A DNA stretch of 64,000 bases from Plecoglossus altivelis (Eukaryota; Chordata; Actinopteri; Osmeriformes; Plecoglossidae). Shown here piece after piece: positions 12,800 to 26,900 of this stretch (position 1 is the first letter of the stretch; every line of letters starts with the position of its first letter). The stretch is from contig BROE01000020.1 in the NCBI GenBank assembly GCA_036571765.1, forward strand, positions 10,133,461-10,197,460, written 5' to 3'. The notes under the pieces were generated by a model, which was not told the origin of the DNA, made no database searches, and worked only from the letters and a program-made list of their open reading frames with translations. Made by a program: the position numbers and the translations under genes.

Positions 12800-15700
12800 A
12801 CTTGAACACTTTTGATCAATAGGAAATACTAATGCTTCTACCAGTCTCTCAAATGTAGTTCCATCACTATACTTTATTGTAGATCAATAAATCATAATGG
12901 TAAAATCAGACCAAAAGTCTATTTAGTTTAATTTGTAATTTCATCAAAAGTCTCTCAATAGTATTGTGTAAGGAATTTTCAAAGGCTAAACTTGAATCCC
13001 TCTCAATGTTATAAATGTTCTCAAGTATTCAGCAAACACTGCAAAACAGAAAAAAAATGTTGGGAAACAAAAGCAATTTGCACTCATAGACTTTGTTCTC
13101 TGTGCTTTTAAAAGCATAGAGTGGGTCTGCAATCCAAAGATCTCATTAAAAAAGTATAACCCCTGAGAATTGACAGCACTTTAAACTGCATAAAGGCTGA
13201 AAAAGGCAGTGTAGATATTCAGATTTGTACATTTTTCACCAGATATTTTTATAAATAGTTAAATGCTAAATGAACAACAGGAAAAAAAATGCGTCTCCTC
13301 ATAACTTGCAGTTTTGTGGCAACTGCTAATTACACTTAACTCTGTAGTTTTTCTGTTTACAAATGCGTAGTTCACTCGCTGTCGGGGCAGCTATAAATAA
13401 TGAGAAATGGGAATTGAAGTTCTCTCTTGCAATTAGTCATTTCCTTTCCTGATCTAATTTGGCTTGGTTCAAATAGTGTATCTCTGAATTTGCTGTGTCT
13501 GTCTTTAAAGGTCAAATGTGTCTCTCTCCTCCAAAGATTTGTGTTCTATTATAGAGAACACATTCACAGACCAAACACAGACCAATGGCTGTTTTCTTTA
13601 TCACATATTCACATGAAGTATACAGTTCAGTTAAAATTCAAGCTATAGTGTTTTTACATATGTTAAGTAGTTACTGGATCAGGTATTACAATATAGTCCT
13701 ATCTCGCGAGTGAAACAGACACAAAATTTCCGAAGAGAGGCGATGAAAGAATTAGTTACCTGACAGCCAAAGCACTGAAATTACAAATTATATGAAAATC
13801 CAATGGTTAATACTAAAACAATATTGTTCATTGTAGAATGAAAAATATGGTCCAGCTTCTATGGAAATCAAAGTTCAACCATTTTAGATTTTGAATGATC
13901 TGTGTGTAACATGCTTCGCTTTTATTTTTCTATGTAGGTCTTGAAAGCTTTAAATGGTCCCCACAATAAGGGTGAAGATGATGATGAATTTATGTTTTTG
14001 CATGTTTTTATTTTGTCACAAAGTTGTTAATCAACAGTGTTTAGCACTTAATAACGATGAGAAATGCTTTATCCATAAGTTATAAAGTAGAAAACCAGAA
14101 TGTGGGACTCATTTTCTTTTCTTCACTATCATTGTTGGTACAGTATATCAGATCATCATAGGGGTTAACTCACTATAGCAAGCTCCAGAAGCACACCAAA
14201 AGATTTTTTTTTAGATGGAGGTAGCCAAAACAGTAGGTCAACTGAATAACTTGTTCAATAAAAAGTACAAATCACACCAGACAAAACAAATTTTAAACCT
14301 GGAACCAGAATGACCTAACTTGACTCAATTTGACAGTTGCTTCTAAAAGACTATTTATGATCCATTAAGTGATTATAAGAAAAAGGAAATTACTAATCAG
14401 TTGATGTATATTATAGACAATTACATTGCTCATATTACTGCACACTTAACATTTCCACAGACTCAGCATCATTCAACTTATCCAGCATCATTTTGAAACA
14501 GTTTAAATTGTAGTTACAGTAACAACATTCCATAACAGTATCTCCACGCATTTATCAAATGCTGACAAAATACAAAAAGAGCTGATGAAAATAATATCTT
14601 AACCATTCTGTTGGGTTGTATTAGGGTTTACAAACATAATGTTCACTGGTCAAATTTAACCAGTGTTTAAAATAATAACAAGTACTGCAAAAAACACAGA
14701 CTATTGTGCAGTAAAAGGTTGTATTGGTCACCTATTATTCATCCATAGCAATAATATGTACATACTCTACTTACTTTTCAATTATTATGTACCTCAGACC
14801 ATTTTAACCAACAACGTACACATTTTTCTTATTTTAAATAAGCTCCATTGATTTATTTGATTGTTTATGATGAACAAAGATGAAGACCATGAGAGGCCAG
14901 TGATGAAGACAATAAATGTCCAAAATGTAAGAAGTCACCATTGTTGGTTGTGAACTACATCAAGTATCAGCAACTCCATGTGCTTATGGATTTAGTATGC
15001 ATCCATCTCCTTCCAAGTACTGTATTCCCATGCACTTATCTCCTCTCCATTGATGATTGATGTTTGAGCTTCTGAATCATTAGTGTCCTCTTCCTTTCTT
15101 CTTTGTTGTCTGGATCACATTCAACACAGTCCTCTATTTCAGACACTTCATCCTCTTATTTACATTCACAAAGCCCTGGGAGATCATAAAAAGAAAAATA
15201 TGAATTAAAAAATAAAAATACAAATGTGTTTGATTGTAATGAGATCAGGAAAACTGGAAGGCGTGTTTTATTCACTTGAACTTGAAAACAGGTTACATTT
15301 CACCATAACACAATATGATTGTTTTCTTTGATGTTTTGTTTCTCTATGTTATTGCCCATAAATTCCACAACTGGTAATTTACTCCGGGAAAAACTTGCTT
15401 CACAAAAATATGTTACATTCAGAAGCCATGGCCTGTAGAAAATCAGCAATCAACAATTGAAGACTAAAATAGCAGTTTCCAGGGAGAGATGTAATATTCT
15501 CAACTGTAAGAGCACAGCACATTTGTTGTACAATATAGTGTAAAACATATGTTAAATTACTCAATTAGTGTCTAGAATTGTCATAAATGCACAGAAGCGA
15601 GGTGGGTCTATAGTTATAAATAAAGTAAGTTAAAAAAAAAACTCACAGAAACAACTTTCAAAAAACAAGTCAGTAACAACACAGAGAGAGAGTGATGTAG

Positions 15701-18700
15701 GGTGTAAGATCAGGTGACAAGGGAACGTGACAGCAATACTTTTGCCATCACCATGAGTACCAAGTCAAAAGAGAATAACAAAGGTTTCATATGATTTCTC
15801 TTGAAAGCTCAACACATTCTTTTAATAACCTGAATAGGAATTTTGTTACCAATGTATATGCATTACAAAGAAAGACTTCCCACAGTATAGTTCTCAAAAA
15901 GAATATTCAACAACAGGGAGTAGAGGAAGCAATTACTAGGCTCACTGATTTGAAACAGACCTGGACAGGGTATTTCAAGCACACAAAATACTATTCCAGC
16001 ACAATTGAGTTCTCAATACACCCCTACATACTGTAGCTATGTATACAGTACAGAGAAATGGAAACAGTTTAACTTCAGATGGGAAGAATGAGGATCACCA
16101 CATCCTCTAAATAGACAAACAAAGAGCACTGTAAGTAACTACAAATCATATGTAAAACTATCTTGACAAAGTTAAGATTATACAATATCTGACAGACACC
16201 AAGTGCTTCGTTATGGTCTGCCATGTACTTAGAATGGGATGCTCAATCCCTAAACTGGAATTTGTTGAGTAATTTAACGGTATTTCAAGTTAGTGGAAAG
16301 TATTGTTACAAAAGTAAAAAAAGGCAAATAATTGGGGTTTGTTTGCATGGTAAACTGTAAGTGGGTAGAATGTTGTGTCACAGTAACTAGACCAACATTG
16401 TCTTATACTTACCGCTAATAAGCTCAGCTTCCCCAACCTTCAACCTAGTTTCACATGCATAAAAACTTCATTGCTAAACTTTCATATAATTGTACATAAT
16501 TGCAGTTCCTATGTAACTGATTTGACCTCAGATCAGGGACTGTTATATGGTAACATGGTAGTTCCTGTAAGTCAACGAAGAGAGTTGCCCTGAAATGTTC
16601 ACAATAACGAACCTTTAGCTACTGGTCTTGTGAGACTTGGTGTATAAGTAGTGAACCGTAAGCAGTTATTGATTTACTGGTGCAAAGTAATGGCTGAGCA
16701 CCAGTCAACATATTAAGGCAACACCTTGGTGTCCTGCTGGTAATGTCTTCCCAAGCATATTATCTAGTAGTTTCATTTAAATTTGTTTAGGATTACGAGT
16801 GAAGGACTCCAGGATGTAATTTAGAAATACACACAAGTGTGAAGTTAATGATTGCACCACCACAAATGATCCATTTCAGTGTACTGATCATTGCAGTACA
16901 GTAGTTTATGCTGTGTATACTGTGCATTGCTGTAGCTGATATGGTGTAAAGTGACATCCCTTTAAATAATGCATGTGAGAAAACTAAGTAGATGTCCTCA
17001 CCCACGTAAAGTACTGCATGTTCATCACACCTGGTAGACATTATTTCATGTTTAGTGCAACAACATGCAGTAGATTTGAAATATTGTAGATTTTTGTGTT
17101 GTAGGTACCAAAACTAATGGGATGAAAGTCTCCGCTGGTTATTGTGCTGGAGAAAGTCTTTCACCTGACAAACAATAGCTAGGGCTTTTGAGCAGTCCAA
17201 ACACAACTAAGCCAAATAGTCCTTATTAGATGAGACAAGTTTGACCTCTCATGAACAATTTTCATTCCGAGCACATCAATATTCTTGTTTAACCTCTTGA
17301 ACACCATTGTTCAATACAAAAATGCCAGACTTAGCATGAGCAATAGCTGAGTCAACTATTGCTATTGTATTTTTAGTTTTTTTTATCCACATCCTCATCA
17401 ATTACTAAGTGTACACATGTACAGTTTCTAGCCATTGTCTATAGACTACATATGCTTTAATAATGTATAATTTACAGTTATTTACAATGTGTTGGCTGGT
17501 TGGGTGGTTGACTCAACAAATCAAATTCAACATCTAAAATAAAATATTAATGCATGACAGTCAATATCACAATATAACTTTTTTGTTGAGAAATTCTGCT
17601 CCCCCTCCTCAATTTCTCCCAGGCTGTCAAGCATCATTTTTCAAACATTGTCTGTGATACATTATGTCCAAAGGGTTTCATTTTTCACAAGCAGGAAGGT
17701 GAAAGTGATCATCAATCAGGTAGGAGCAGATCAAACCCTTTATCTAAATCTGTCCCCTGTGCTGACCTGCTGTGACAACAGCCTTTCCTCTGGGCTCATC
17801 ACACTTTAGGCAAAAAGAAGGATGGCAAACAGATGTTCCTTCTTTGTTGATAATATCCAGGGCTGTAAGGCAGGAGGGGAAACAACTCTGAACAGTCCCT
17901 TGTTAGCTACTGCATGAGTCATCACACCTACCCACCCCTCACCATACACGGTGATGCACACATTGAAGAACCTAACAATATCTTCCACACTATGTGGTCT
18001 ATGTGGTCTATTGTAACAAAAACAATCACATGTTTCCATATGTTGTTTGGTAGGTAGTCCTGTTTCATATCTGTTTCAAAATAATTATTACAGAAGCTTC
18101 AGGATTTATCTTTACATTTAAATGTATGAACTAATTGTGTACAGTGTGTTTTGTTTCTGTTCTGCTTTCTCTACCCTGATTCTGTGCCAAAACTGGATGC
18201 ACCGACAGTTTTAACAATGAAGACCTCAGCCTTCGGTTCAAACAAATGTGAAGTATCATATATTATGCATTGGTTACTGGGCTTCTACAGCTGTTAAACA
18301 TCACCCTGGACAGAGAGACTGCCACCAAATTAATATAAAATCTGCCTTCCATTATGAATGAGGGCCAGGTGTGCCTCATTAAATGTCGGCCCACTGTCAA
18401 GAGAACCTCCTACACACACACACACACAACCTGCAGCCTGTCCAATCATGTGCTACTGCCCTTGAACTGCTGGTGACAGGAACTGGCAGGGAAAGGTCTC
18501 ACTGGAATGCATAATACACTGACATTGCTCTAATTTACAAACTAAAAGTAGCAAATTCTGTCAACAACATGAATTATTTCTATGACATTGATGTTATCAC
18601 ATTTAGTTGTGAAGATATATATGCTGTATAGATTTGTTGAATGTTCATAATGTATTGAACCCTACTGCAGGCTTCCTGAGACTATCGGAGAGAGAAAAAA

Positions 18701-18870
18701 CGCTAAAACGTAAATGCAAGAAAGTAATCACATTTTCCAACTCAGTGTGTCCTACTATACAACCCTATTTGGTTCAGCATTATAATTTTAATTGTGGCAT
18801 AAATCCATGGCATGGAGAGCAACAGGACATATTGTACATTGCCTGTCTCTCCATCTGGAAGTTTTGATTC
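12800..18870. other. noncoding stretch
   Basis: AT-rich with nothing recognised apart from a short (CA)n at about 18413-18429. Open frames are short and without family resemblance. Confidence 0.55.
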
Positions 18871-19150
18871 CACTTCCGAGACCCGTTGAGATAGAAGCCA
18901 GATGAGGATGATTCAAAGCCCAGCCGGTTGATTCCACTGGACCGACCGACAGAGCCCAGGGAGCGTGGTGCTCAGGCTGTACTCCATCTGGTGTCCTGGA
19001 GGACCCTCTTCAGAGGGCTGGCGAGGGAGCAGTGCGGCCAGGCCCAGCCCGTCTCATTCTCTCTTTCTTGGGTCCAACTGAGGTGCCCATCTGACCCCTC
19101 CCTGGCACTGTGCCAGAAACTCTGATGGGACTGCGGCCGGAAATAACCCA
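18870..19150. other. GC-rich patch of unknown role
   Basis: About 58% GC by eye in an AT-rich surrounding, but CpG is roughly half of expected (about 10 in 260 bp). A 65-codon frame on the + strand (18928-19125) is not recognised. It could be an untranslated exon, an enhancer or an old insertion. Confidence 0.3.
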
Positions 19151-20728
19151 CCGATTCATCATGAAAGATGCAAGCTGAATGCACTGCCTAGTAGACACTT
19201 CCTTCAACTTTCATACCATTTTAGATGGATCCATTCTTTAAATCCATTCCTGGATGTAATCGTATTTACTATTCCACAGTTATGTCTTGAGAAGCAGTGG
19301 ACTCCAAAGCCATCTTGTGCTTCAACCTGTACTGTCATACTTCCACCTGTCTATCATATCAACCTCTATCTGATAAGCTACAGTTTATTGTAACTCAGAA
19401 GGAGTTTGAAGGCCTGGAGCTTTTACTGTGAAATCACTGGGTGCAGTCTCAAGGTCATCTGAGTAGAAGGTCAGTTGGGATTCTTCACAACTACTCAGAG
19501 GGAACACAAGTATACAGCTGTGAGATCATTAACAGCGCAGTACAGAAGATGAGGACAGCCCCTTCCAAGCATGTAGTCATCTTGAGACATCAACTAAATT
19601 CAAAATCTCTACAAGGATTCATCACAACAAAGACAAAAACGGCCTTGTTTCATGTGCCATTAAAGGGTTTTTTAGACAGTCTCTTCATAACAAAGTCCTA
19701 TTCATCGAGACTGATTAAGTGTCTCAGAATACAATTAGCAAATTTCTTGTTCTCTTGTGTGTTCTTGTAAACCTGCATCCATTCAATTAGCACCAACTTA
19801 ATGAGGAGCATTTTAATGACACTGTTGCTGTCTGGCTTCATCTTTTAGTCTACCACATTTTAAATGGCTTTGCTACAGTATTGGCTTATACTTTGTGCTG
19901 TTACATATTCCATGCCACTCCGTTTTAGTATTTCAACATTTCATTGATTGGCTGATATTTAAGGCTACTGAGTGGGTAGTCAAATCAATGTGCATAGAAA
20001 TAATTCAATCAGAAAGAAAGCAGATGGATATCAGGATTGTCTTACCTTTGCCTCCTTAGTATGTCATCAAATTAACCAAGGTTATCAGTGTGATATTTAT
20101 GCCATATTCAAATTTGAAACATTTTTCTTGTACATATCAAAGGTTAGATATAGGAGTACAGAACAACTCCATAAAGGGTCACTTTCTGGACATAGATTAT
20201 AAGGCTTCGACAATCGATGCTCTGGCAAATGCCAGAGATATTTTACAATGTTATAGTGTACTACATAATTCAATAAGATAAGAAATCTAAGAAAGTTGGT
20301 GGGCTCTTCATGCCTCATCGTGGCTGGCCTGCCTCATGCTTTATAACGTTGCCAAGGAATTCTACTGCCACAATAAATCAAAATCTCTTGGCCAGTAATT
20401 ATTACCTCTAGTCTCCTAGAGTTCTGGGGATTTCAAACCTCAACTTACTCTCATTGGACTTTGGAGCTGTGGTCATTCCATATAATAGACCCCTTCTGAA
20501 AGGCAAGTGAGTGGAGAGCAAGCCTGTCAGCTTAATTGGTGTGTTTGCTGACCACATCGCTCACTGCTAGCTTGCTGCAAATGAGTTCCAGGGAGCAGCT
20601 CAAGGACAAAGGGCTTGACACATTGCCATGTGTACACTACCAAGATCAGAAACATATACAGTCTGGGGAGAACAACAGTGAACAACTCCTGACTTGAGTG
20701 ACCGCAGTTCACATGATATTGCATCGCT
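19150..20728. other. noncoding stretch, no recognised feature
   Basis: The 109-codon frame at 19441-19770 has no family resemblance and is at chance length. Nothing else seen. Confidence 0.55.
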
Positions 20729-20784
20729 TATCTATCTATCTATCTATCTGTCTGTCTGTCTGTCTGTCTACCTGCCTGCCTGCC

Positions 20785-20866
<82 letters not shown>

Positions 20867-20912
20867 TATATATATATATATATATATATATCTACCCATC
20901 CATCCATCCATC
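20729..20912. repeat. compound microsatellite (TCTA)n-(TCTG)n-(TCTA)n-(TA)n-(CCAT)n
   Basis: Read directly: TCTA units, TCTG units broken by a few TGCC units near 20769-20786, a long TCTG run, TCTA again, then about 12 TA units and CCAT units. The 145-codon and 93-codon open frames over it are repeat translation (LSVCLSVC...), not genes. Confidence 0.97.
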
Positions 20913-22495
20913 CTCTTTAACTATTCTGCTGCAACAAAGTCATCTTGGTGCACTTTTACATTCCACACCTTCAATTTGAAAACCAGAGTTGAGGTGGCTT
21001 CAAACATTTCAACATCAATGAGTAGAACTGGATCTCCACAAGCACCTCTTGTCTATGCTCTTTGTATTTCAGGCCTGACAGAACCCGCTAGAAGGAAGTG
21101 GCTGAAAACGCTTGGACAGGGAGAGCTGTGAAATCCAGAAGAAGCCTTCCACCAGCTCCAGAAGACCACATTGACCATATTCACAATCTCTAAAATGATT
21201 AACTTAAACCCTTTAAATGTTAACATTAACTATATTACAGTATTTTTATCACTTCCCAAGTCTGAGTGTTACATGACAAAAAATACAGAGAAAAGAAACA
21301 TAGTTGATGGTGTTAACCGTGACTTTTTCTTTGAAAGGGTACACACAGAATCACATATTTCAAGCATTATATTGTAATGTCTGGCATTAATTCAAAAGCA
21401 TACCTCACCAGCTGTGGGATGAAGGACCCTCATCAGAGGTCTCAGATAAGGGTGTTATGTCACTTGTTGTGATGTTCTATAAGAGCTTAGGGGAGCTGTG
21501 TACAGTAACTACTACAGTGGCTCTTCACACTTGCTGCTCTGATAATTGCCTTTTGCATTGTAATCAGATTGCACCTGCATCCCATTGGCAAAAGACACTG
21601 GCAGTTTTCGTGGGTCCTTCTCAGGACAGGGGAGAGCTGTAAATAGTGTAATATTTCTCTCAGGGGAGCAGTGAAGCATTGTTATATTCGTACGCACAAT
21701 CTGGGGGCATCACAAAACCATTGCTCACATGTAAAAATGAATGCCTGTCCGGGACTCTTTGTTTTACAGTACTTTTATCTTGTGACAGGTTATTCAGTGA
21801 TACGTGTTTTCTCAAGGGAAGGTGTATCTTCTTTGCTTTGTAGCACTGCAACCAAAGCAGGAGAGTACCAAATGCGGTTGCCCATTTTATCAAAGTCTCC
21901 TATGGCCACAAGTACACAACAGCTACGCTCAGTTCCTCCATCTGCTCGTCTGGATACACTCCATTCCCAAAGCAGACGTTCTGTTTGAGCAGAATTGTTA
22001 TTGTTGTGTCAAGATGCTCTTGAATGACCTGAGCTGAAATTCGTCAGCAGCATAGACCCTTGTCTTAGCTCATGTACAGTCATGCCTTAACACAACAAAA
22101 GCTGTTGGTATATGCTCTCTCAAAGCATTTTTAGTTTCAGTGAATGGATGATCTCTGTATTACATGGAGGTCTTTCTTAACACTGACACCCGCTTTACAT
22201 GTACATGCCTCACATGTTTGGCATCATGTTCAGTCTGATCCAAATCATGCTACTGTCAACAGTGGCACCTTTAAATAGCAGACATAGCAGCCAGTGCTGT
22301 TGGTGCTACAGTATTGTTTCAATGACACTGGACCAGCACTTCCAGCACAGCCATCACATCCAGGATTACTAAAAACAACAACCAAAAACAACAAATACAA
22401 GTTCTTTGAGAAGTTTGCACTATTTGTCTGTGGGCAATAGGAAGATAATTAATGTCAGAACATTGCAGTGGTACAAACAGGCTTTAGGATCCTCT
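20913..22495. other. noncoding stretch, no recognised feature
   Basis: No exon, RNA gene or transposon recognised. Confidence 0.55.
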
Positions 22496-22730
22496 TAGGG
22501 TGACATGGTCACAATGCACCAGCAGGCATCAAAGCCCCTTCCAGGGGTTCAGTGGAGACACATTCCACCAGACTGCACCACAGAGCCCCTTGACTGGCCC
22601 TCTAATGAGGTGGGGGACTGTCAGCAGCCGTCCCCAGCATTCCCCCAGCAAGCCTGGGCCACGCTCCCTACCCGCACCCCTTGCTCCCTCCAGGCCTGCC
22701 AGCCGCATCACACTGACTGACTGCACAGAT
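22495..22730. other. GC-rich, C-rich patch of unknown role
   Basis: C-rich + strand with many CCC runs and few CpG. Three overlapping short open frames on both strands reflect the GC content. No family resemblance. Confidence 0.3.
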
Positions 22731-22739
22731 TAATCAAAC

Positions 22740-23865
22740 AAGGCTTTTTGCCGCTTGCTTTTCCGTTTTAAAGACTAGAGGTCCCAACAAGTCCTTCTGA
22801 CGGTCTCTATAATTGGAAGTCATGTTAGCAAGGATAAAGCGGAACACAGCACACACACTTGGATATCCCCTTCAAAGAGATACAATTGCACAGCTCGTGT
22901 GGTCAGATCAAGGGTATACTGTCTTGCTGTACTGCATCAACAGATGTGTTCTTCAAGGCTGCAGAAACCTAGTTAAGGACACGTCACATGATTACAATAA
23001 TGTAGCACTAATGCAACAATAGCTACTGCTGTATAGGAATAACATGAAACAAGAACATCTATACCTTGTCCTTGCTTTGGCATTTTTTGCTTGGTGTCAC
23101 TTGAAATCACTTCAGCCATTTTGGACATTATCCATCCTTTTTTCCTAAAAGGGTGTCCAAGTAAAAAGTGAGCAAAGTTTCTTATCTTCCTGTTGATGAC
23201 CCCCATGCCCTAGTGATTGCAGTGAAAGTACTCAATATGGGCAGAAGAGTGCAATGCATGCTGGGTCCTTCCCCACAGAGAAATGGATGCCAAATTGGAG
23301 GGCTGCTGGCAGATGGTGCGGGGTGTGAGACGCACTAGCATTGGTGCATAGCGTGAGATGGTGCTGGTGTGAGTAGCTGTGGGGTAGAGAGTAGAGAAGT
23401 TCCTTTTCTTTATACGGATTAGTGTTAGTGCTGAGTGTTTGTGCATGCTGTAGTTTCATATATATGTCTATGACACCAGTTCGCTGCATGCTTTAGACAG
23501 GGTCAGGCATCAACACCCTCAGGAAGGAATGTTAAATGCAGCATTTTCCCTCTAATAAGAATCCAAACAGTCAGCTCACAGTATGGTTTATGCTCTATTA
23601 CTCCCCTCAGACTGTGTTATATGCCAGATATTTATACCGGGATGAATTACTAAGAAGTCACTGACCACGGCTATTTAAATGGGATTGCACTCGAAAGTAG
23701 GCTTGTGAGTGCTATTGCATTGGGATAGTATATAGTTCGCTGGGATGATACTGTGGGACTTCATTAATAACAGTCCCAGTCCCATAACTCTTTACGATGC
23801 GCTGTATTTTTTATACATACTGAAATGCACTTGAACAACTGTATCTTTACTAGGGCAATTAAGGA
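22740..23865. other. noncoding stretch, no recognised feature
   Basis: Nothing recognised; short open frames only. Confidence 0.55.
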
Positions 23866-23956
23866 CAAGAACCTTGCTCAAGGGCATGAAACCAGTCTCT
23901 CCTGGGACTCCAACTCACCAGCGTTAAATCACCAGGCCGTTGCCCCAATGTAATAT
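23866..23956 (-). mobile_element. tRNA-derived SINE head fragment
   Basis: The + strand reads ACCTTGCTCAAGGGCA, then GGGACTCCAACTCACCAG and GGCCGTTGCCCC. Its reverse complement resembles the tRNA-like head of a common fish SINE (box B GGTTCGAATCCC degraded to GGTGAGTTGGAGTCCC), running into a TGCCCTTGAGCAAGG block. Old and truncated. Confidence 0.6.
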
Positions 23957-26900
23957 CCCCTGCTGAGTTAGTAAAAAAAAGAAGCTTTAATTATACATTC
24001 AAGAGAAATTGGTGAGTCCAATAATGGGTAGACCCCAACGGCAAGGAGACTTCAAAGTGAACAGGAGTTGTTGTGTGAACTCAATTGCCTTTGTAAACGA
24101 ATCTGCCACGAGTGAAAGACTTAAAAGAATATTCTTGTTTGTCAGTCAATGGCTCAGGTATTTGACCATAATTTTCTTTTGAAATCTAATATTATTACCT
24201 TTTATCCATGGTAAACATCAAGTGTACCATGGCTAAAGAATCATGAACAGTCTATGTGAAGATAATTATGTGATACACACACCATCTGCACCCAATGATC
24301 CCTGAGGTTCAGTTGGATGAAATTGTAACAAATTACCATAAGGTGTTGCAGGACAAATTTGTATACATTTTTTTTATCATAGTAATACCTGTTAGTACTA
24401 CTGTACATGAGAACAGCTTTGTGAAACTGTGAAATTGTGGTTTAGAGGTAGGGAAATACACGAGGAAAACACAGTATTGGTAAAAGGGTGAGTGGATGTT
24501 CATGTAAAAATGTTGTGTACCCTTTTACCAAAAGAGGTTTCGATGGCAGGTTTAGGTTAAAGCCTATACTTTCTCATGCCTTTTAATGTTTGAGTGATTT
24601 CCTGTTCTGCTAATGTAAAAACGATTTCGTAGGTTGGTTCTTACTGAAGACAAAACTTCTGTCATGTTGTTGCTGTAAATGAAAATGAGACTGTTGCCTA
24701 AAAAAGTCACTTTGCTTAATGAAGTAACATGAGGTAGAATCAATTATGTCCAGAAGAGGACAGTGTTGTCAAAAGCTAAAGATGTGTTTTGGACTTTTAA
24801 GTTGACTGTCACATTTCCTACCAAGGGAGGGCAGCAAAATCTCATCTTTGGTAAGCGAACGTGTTGTGGCATCAATACAGGGACAGAGCGGAGACTTCAG
24901 AAACCTGCTTCTTTTAACATATTTAGTATGTTTCTCTGTTGACTTCTTGATTCCAATACATGTCATGATATTGGTTTTCACATATAACTTTATGTGGAAA
25001 ATAGACATAATGCTGTGCATACGTCCCACAGTAGTCTTTATAGTGGTCTAACATTTCAGGGCGGCAAGATCACCACACAATCATAATTTACATTACAGCA
25101 AGAAAGAGACAAAAGAAGAAAGAGAGAATTAGAAGAGAGAAACAGGGAAATTGTGAGCGAAATACAGATAATAGAGCCAGACAGAGAGAGAGAGAGTCCT
25201 TCATCACAGTTTCATCTAAACACAAAGAGGCGAGACAGAAACTCGATTACTGGGAAATGGAACTGCGTTGTCAGTGTGACAGTGACAGTGTGGGGGCTGT
25301 GACTCCCAGATGATACCATCAAAGTCCTCCTTTATTTGTCTTGATGAGGAAGAGATGCAGCATCTCCAGAGCCCCCGGGGGCACGCTGATGTCATCTGCC
25401 TGTCACCCACTATGACTGGAAATGCTTCTGCTGCTCTCGGTCACACAGACATGAATTAGGGCTGTTGCTGAATTCATCAGGTCTCACAATGAAACTGGTC
25501 AAGGCAGCAATAACAGACAAAATATATTAGCATCAGCGGCCTATTTCTAGTAACACAATTACACCTGAAAATAGCACTCAAAGTAGTATTTCCACCTCTT
25601 CTTGTTTAAAATGTAGTTTTCTTGGTTTTATCAGTATGGGCTCTCATTAACATATTGTTTGCTCTAAAATGAAAATGTATCTGGCTGGGAACACCCCATC
25701 CTTATTCCCAGAAGACAACAGACATGCTCGACATGAAGTAGGCAGCTTCCTTCCAGGAGTATTTTTGGAAGCACATGCAAATCATGCACACCAGGGCCAC
25801 ACGCAGCATTGATGTGTTTGCGTGTGTACTGTAAGTGTACGTGCGTTTGTGTGCACATGCGCAAGTGTATTTGTAGGGGGAAGGGTTGCTAGCGTGTGAG
25901 TGGGTGCGGTGTGGGCGTGGATGGAGGATTTCTTTTGAACCTTTGTATCAGAGGACTTTGTATCGTGGAGACAGATTTATCAGCAGGCTTTTGTGACGGT
26001 CCTCTGCCTCCATCTTCTGCTCCTACAGAAGGACTGGAGACAAACACATGTGGTCCATCCAGATTATACTTCATTTGAGATGTACAATGGACCTATTATA
26101 GCCTTCTGGACGACGCCCGAATCCACTGCATTCACAGTGGTGACAGGTTGCCTAAGGAAATTGTGAGCTGTTGATCGTTCGTTGAAGAACTCTATAGAAT
26201 AAGTAATCCATGTATGCATTTCAGACAAGTGCTTTAAGATATACGTCTGGAAAAATAAATCCAAATTCAGCTGCGTATCACTGCTTGCTGGACAATGATA
26301 TGCAGCCAGCTTGTTAATTGACTTCCTGCATTCCACCTATGCAATATCTCCATGACAACTGAGGCAGACTCCTTTCACACACGCTCCAAAAGAAAATAGT
26401 AGTTCAGTGACGCTCTCTCATGCTCACATCATTCAGCCTCGAAATAATGCATCCACGCTTACTTTTGAACAGAATTTACATCCAAAATGTTAAAAGCGTT
26501 GCATTATTGTTGGTTTTAGACACCAATCAAAATCACCATGTATTGTGCGTGAAGATACAAACATACAATCTTTGAATGGGTTATGACCACACAAGGAGAA
26601 CTGACAATAATGCCACTCATCCATCACACAGAATGGCTGATGGTTAGAGTAAACATGGTATAAAAATGAATAATGAGGGCAACAGAAACTGAGAGTGTGG
26701 GTAAGGAAGAGGGACAAAGGTAGGAAATGTTTGGGATTCAGTCTGTAGAAAGAGATTTTAGACAGAGGCAATAGACGGAGGTGGGGAGGGGGAGCACTGG
26801 GAGGAACAGGAAGAGTAGATGCTGGGTGTCAGAGTACAGCTCTACCCTGACACTAACATGGCCCTCTCTGTTCTCTGTCACTGTGACATCATCCGGCCCT

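Noticed and set aside
20694..21131. 145-codon frame with LSVCLSVC repeats
   Set aside because: It is the translation of a TCTG/TCTA microsatellite.
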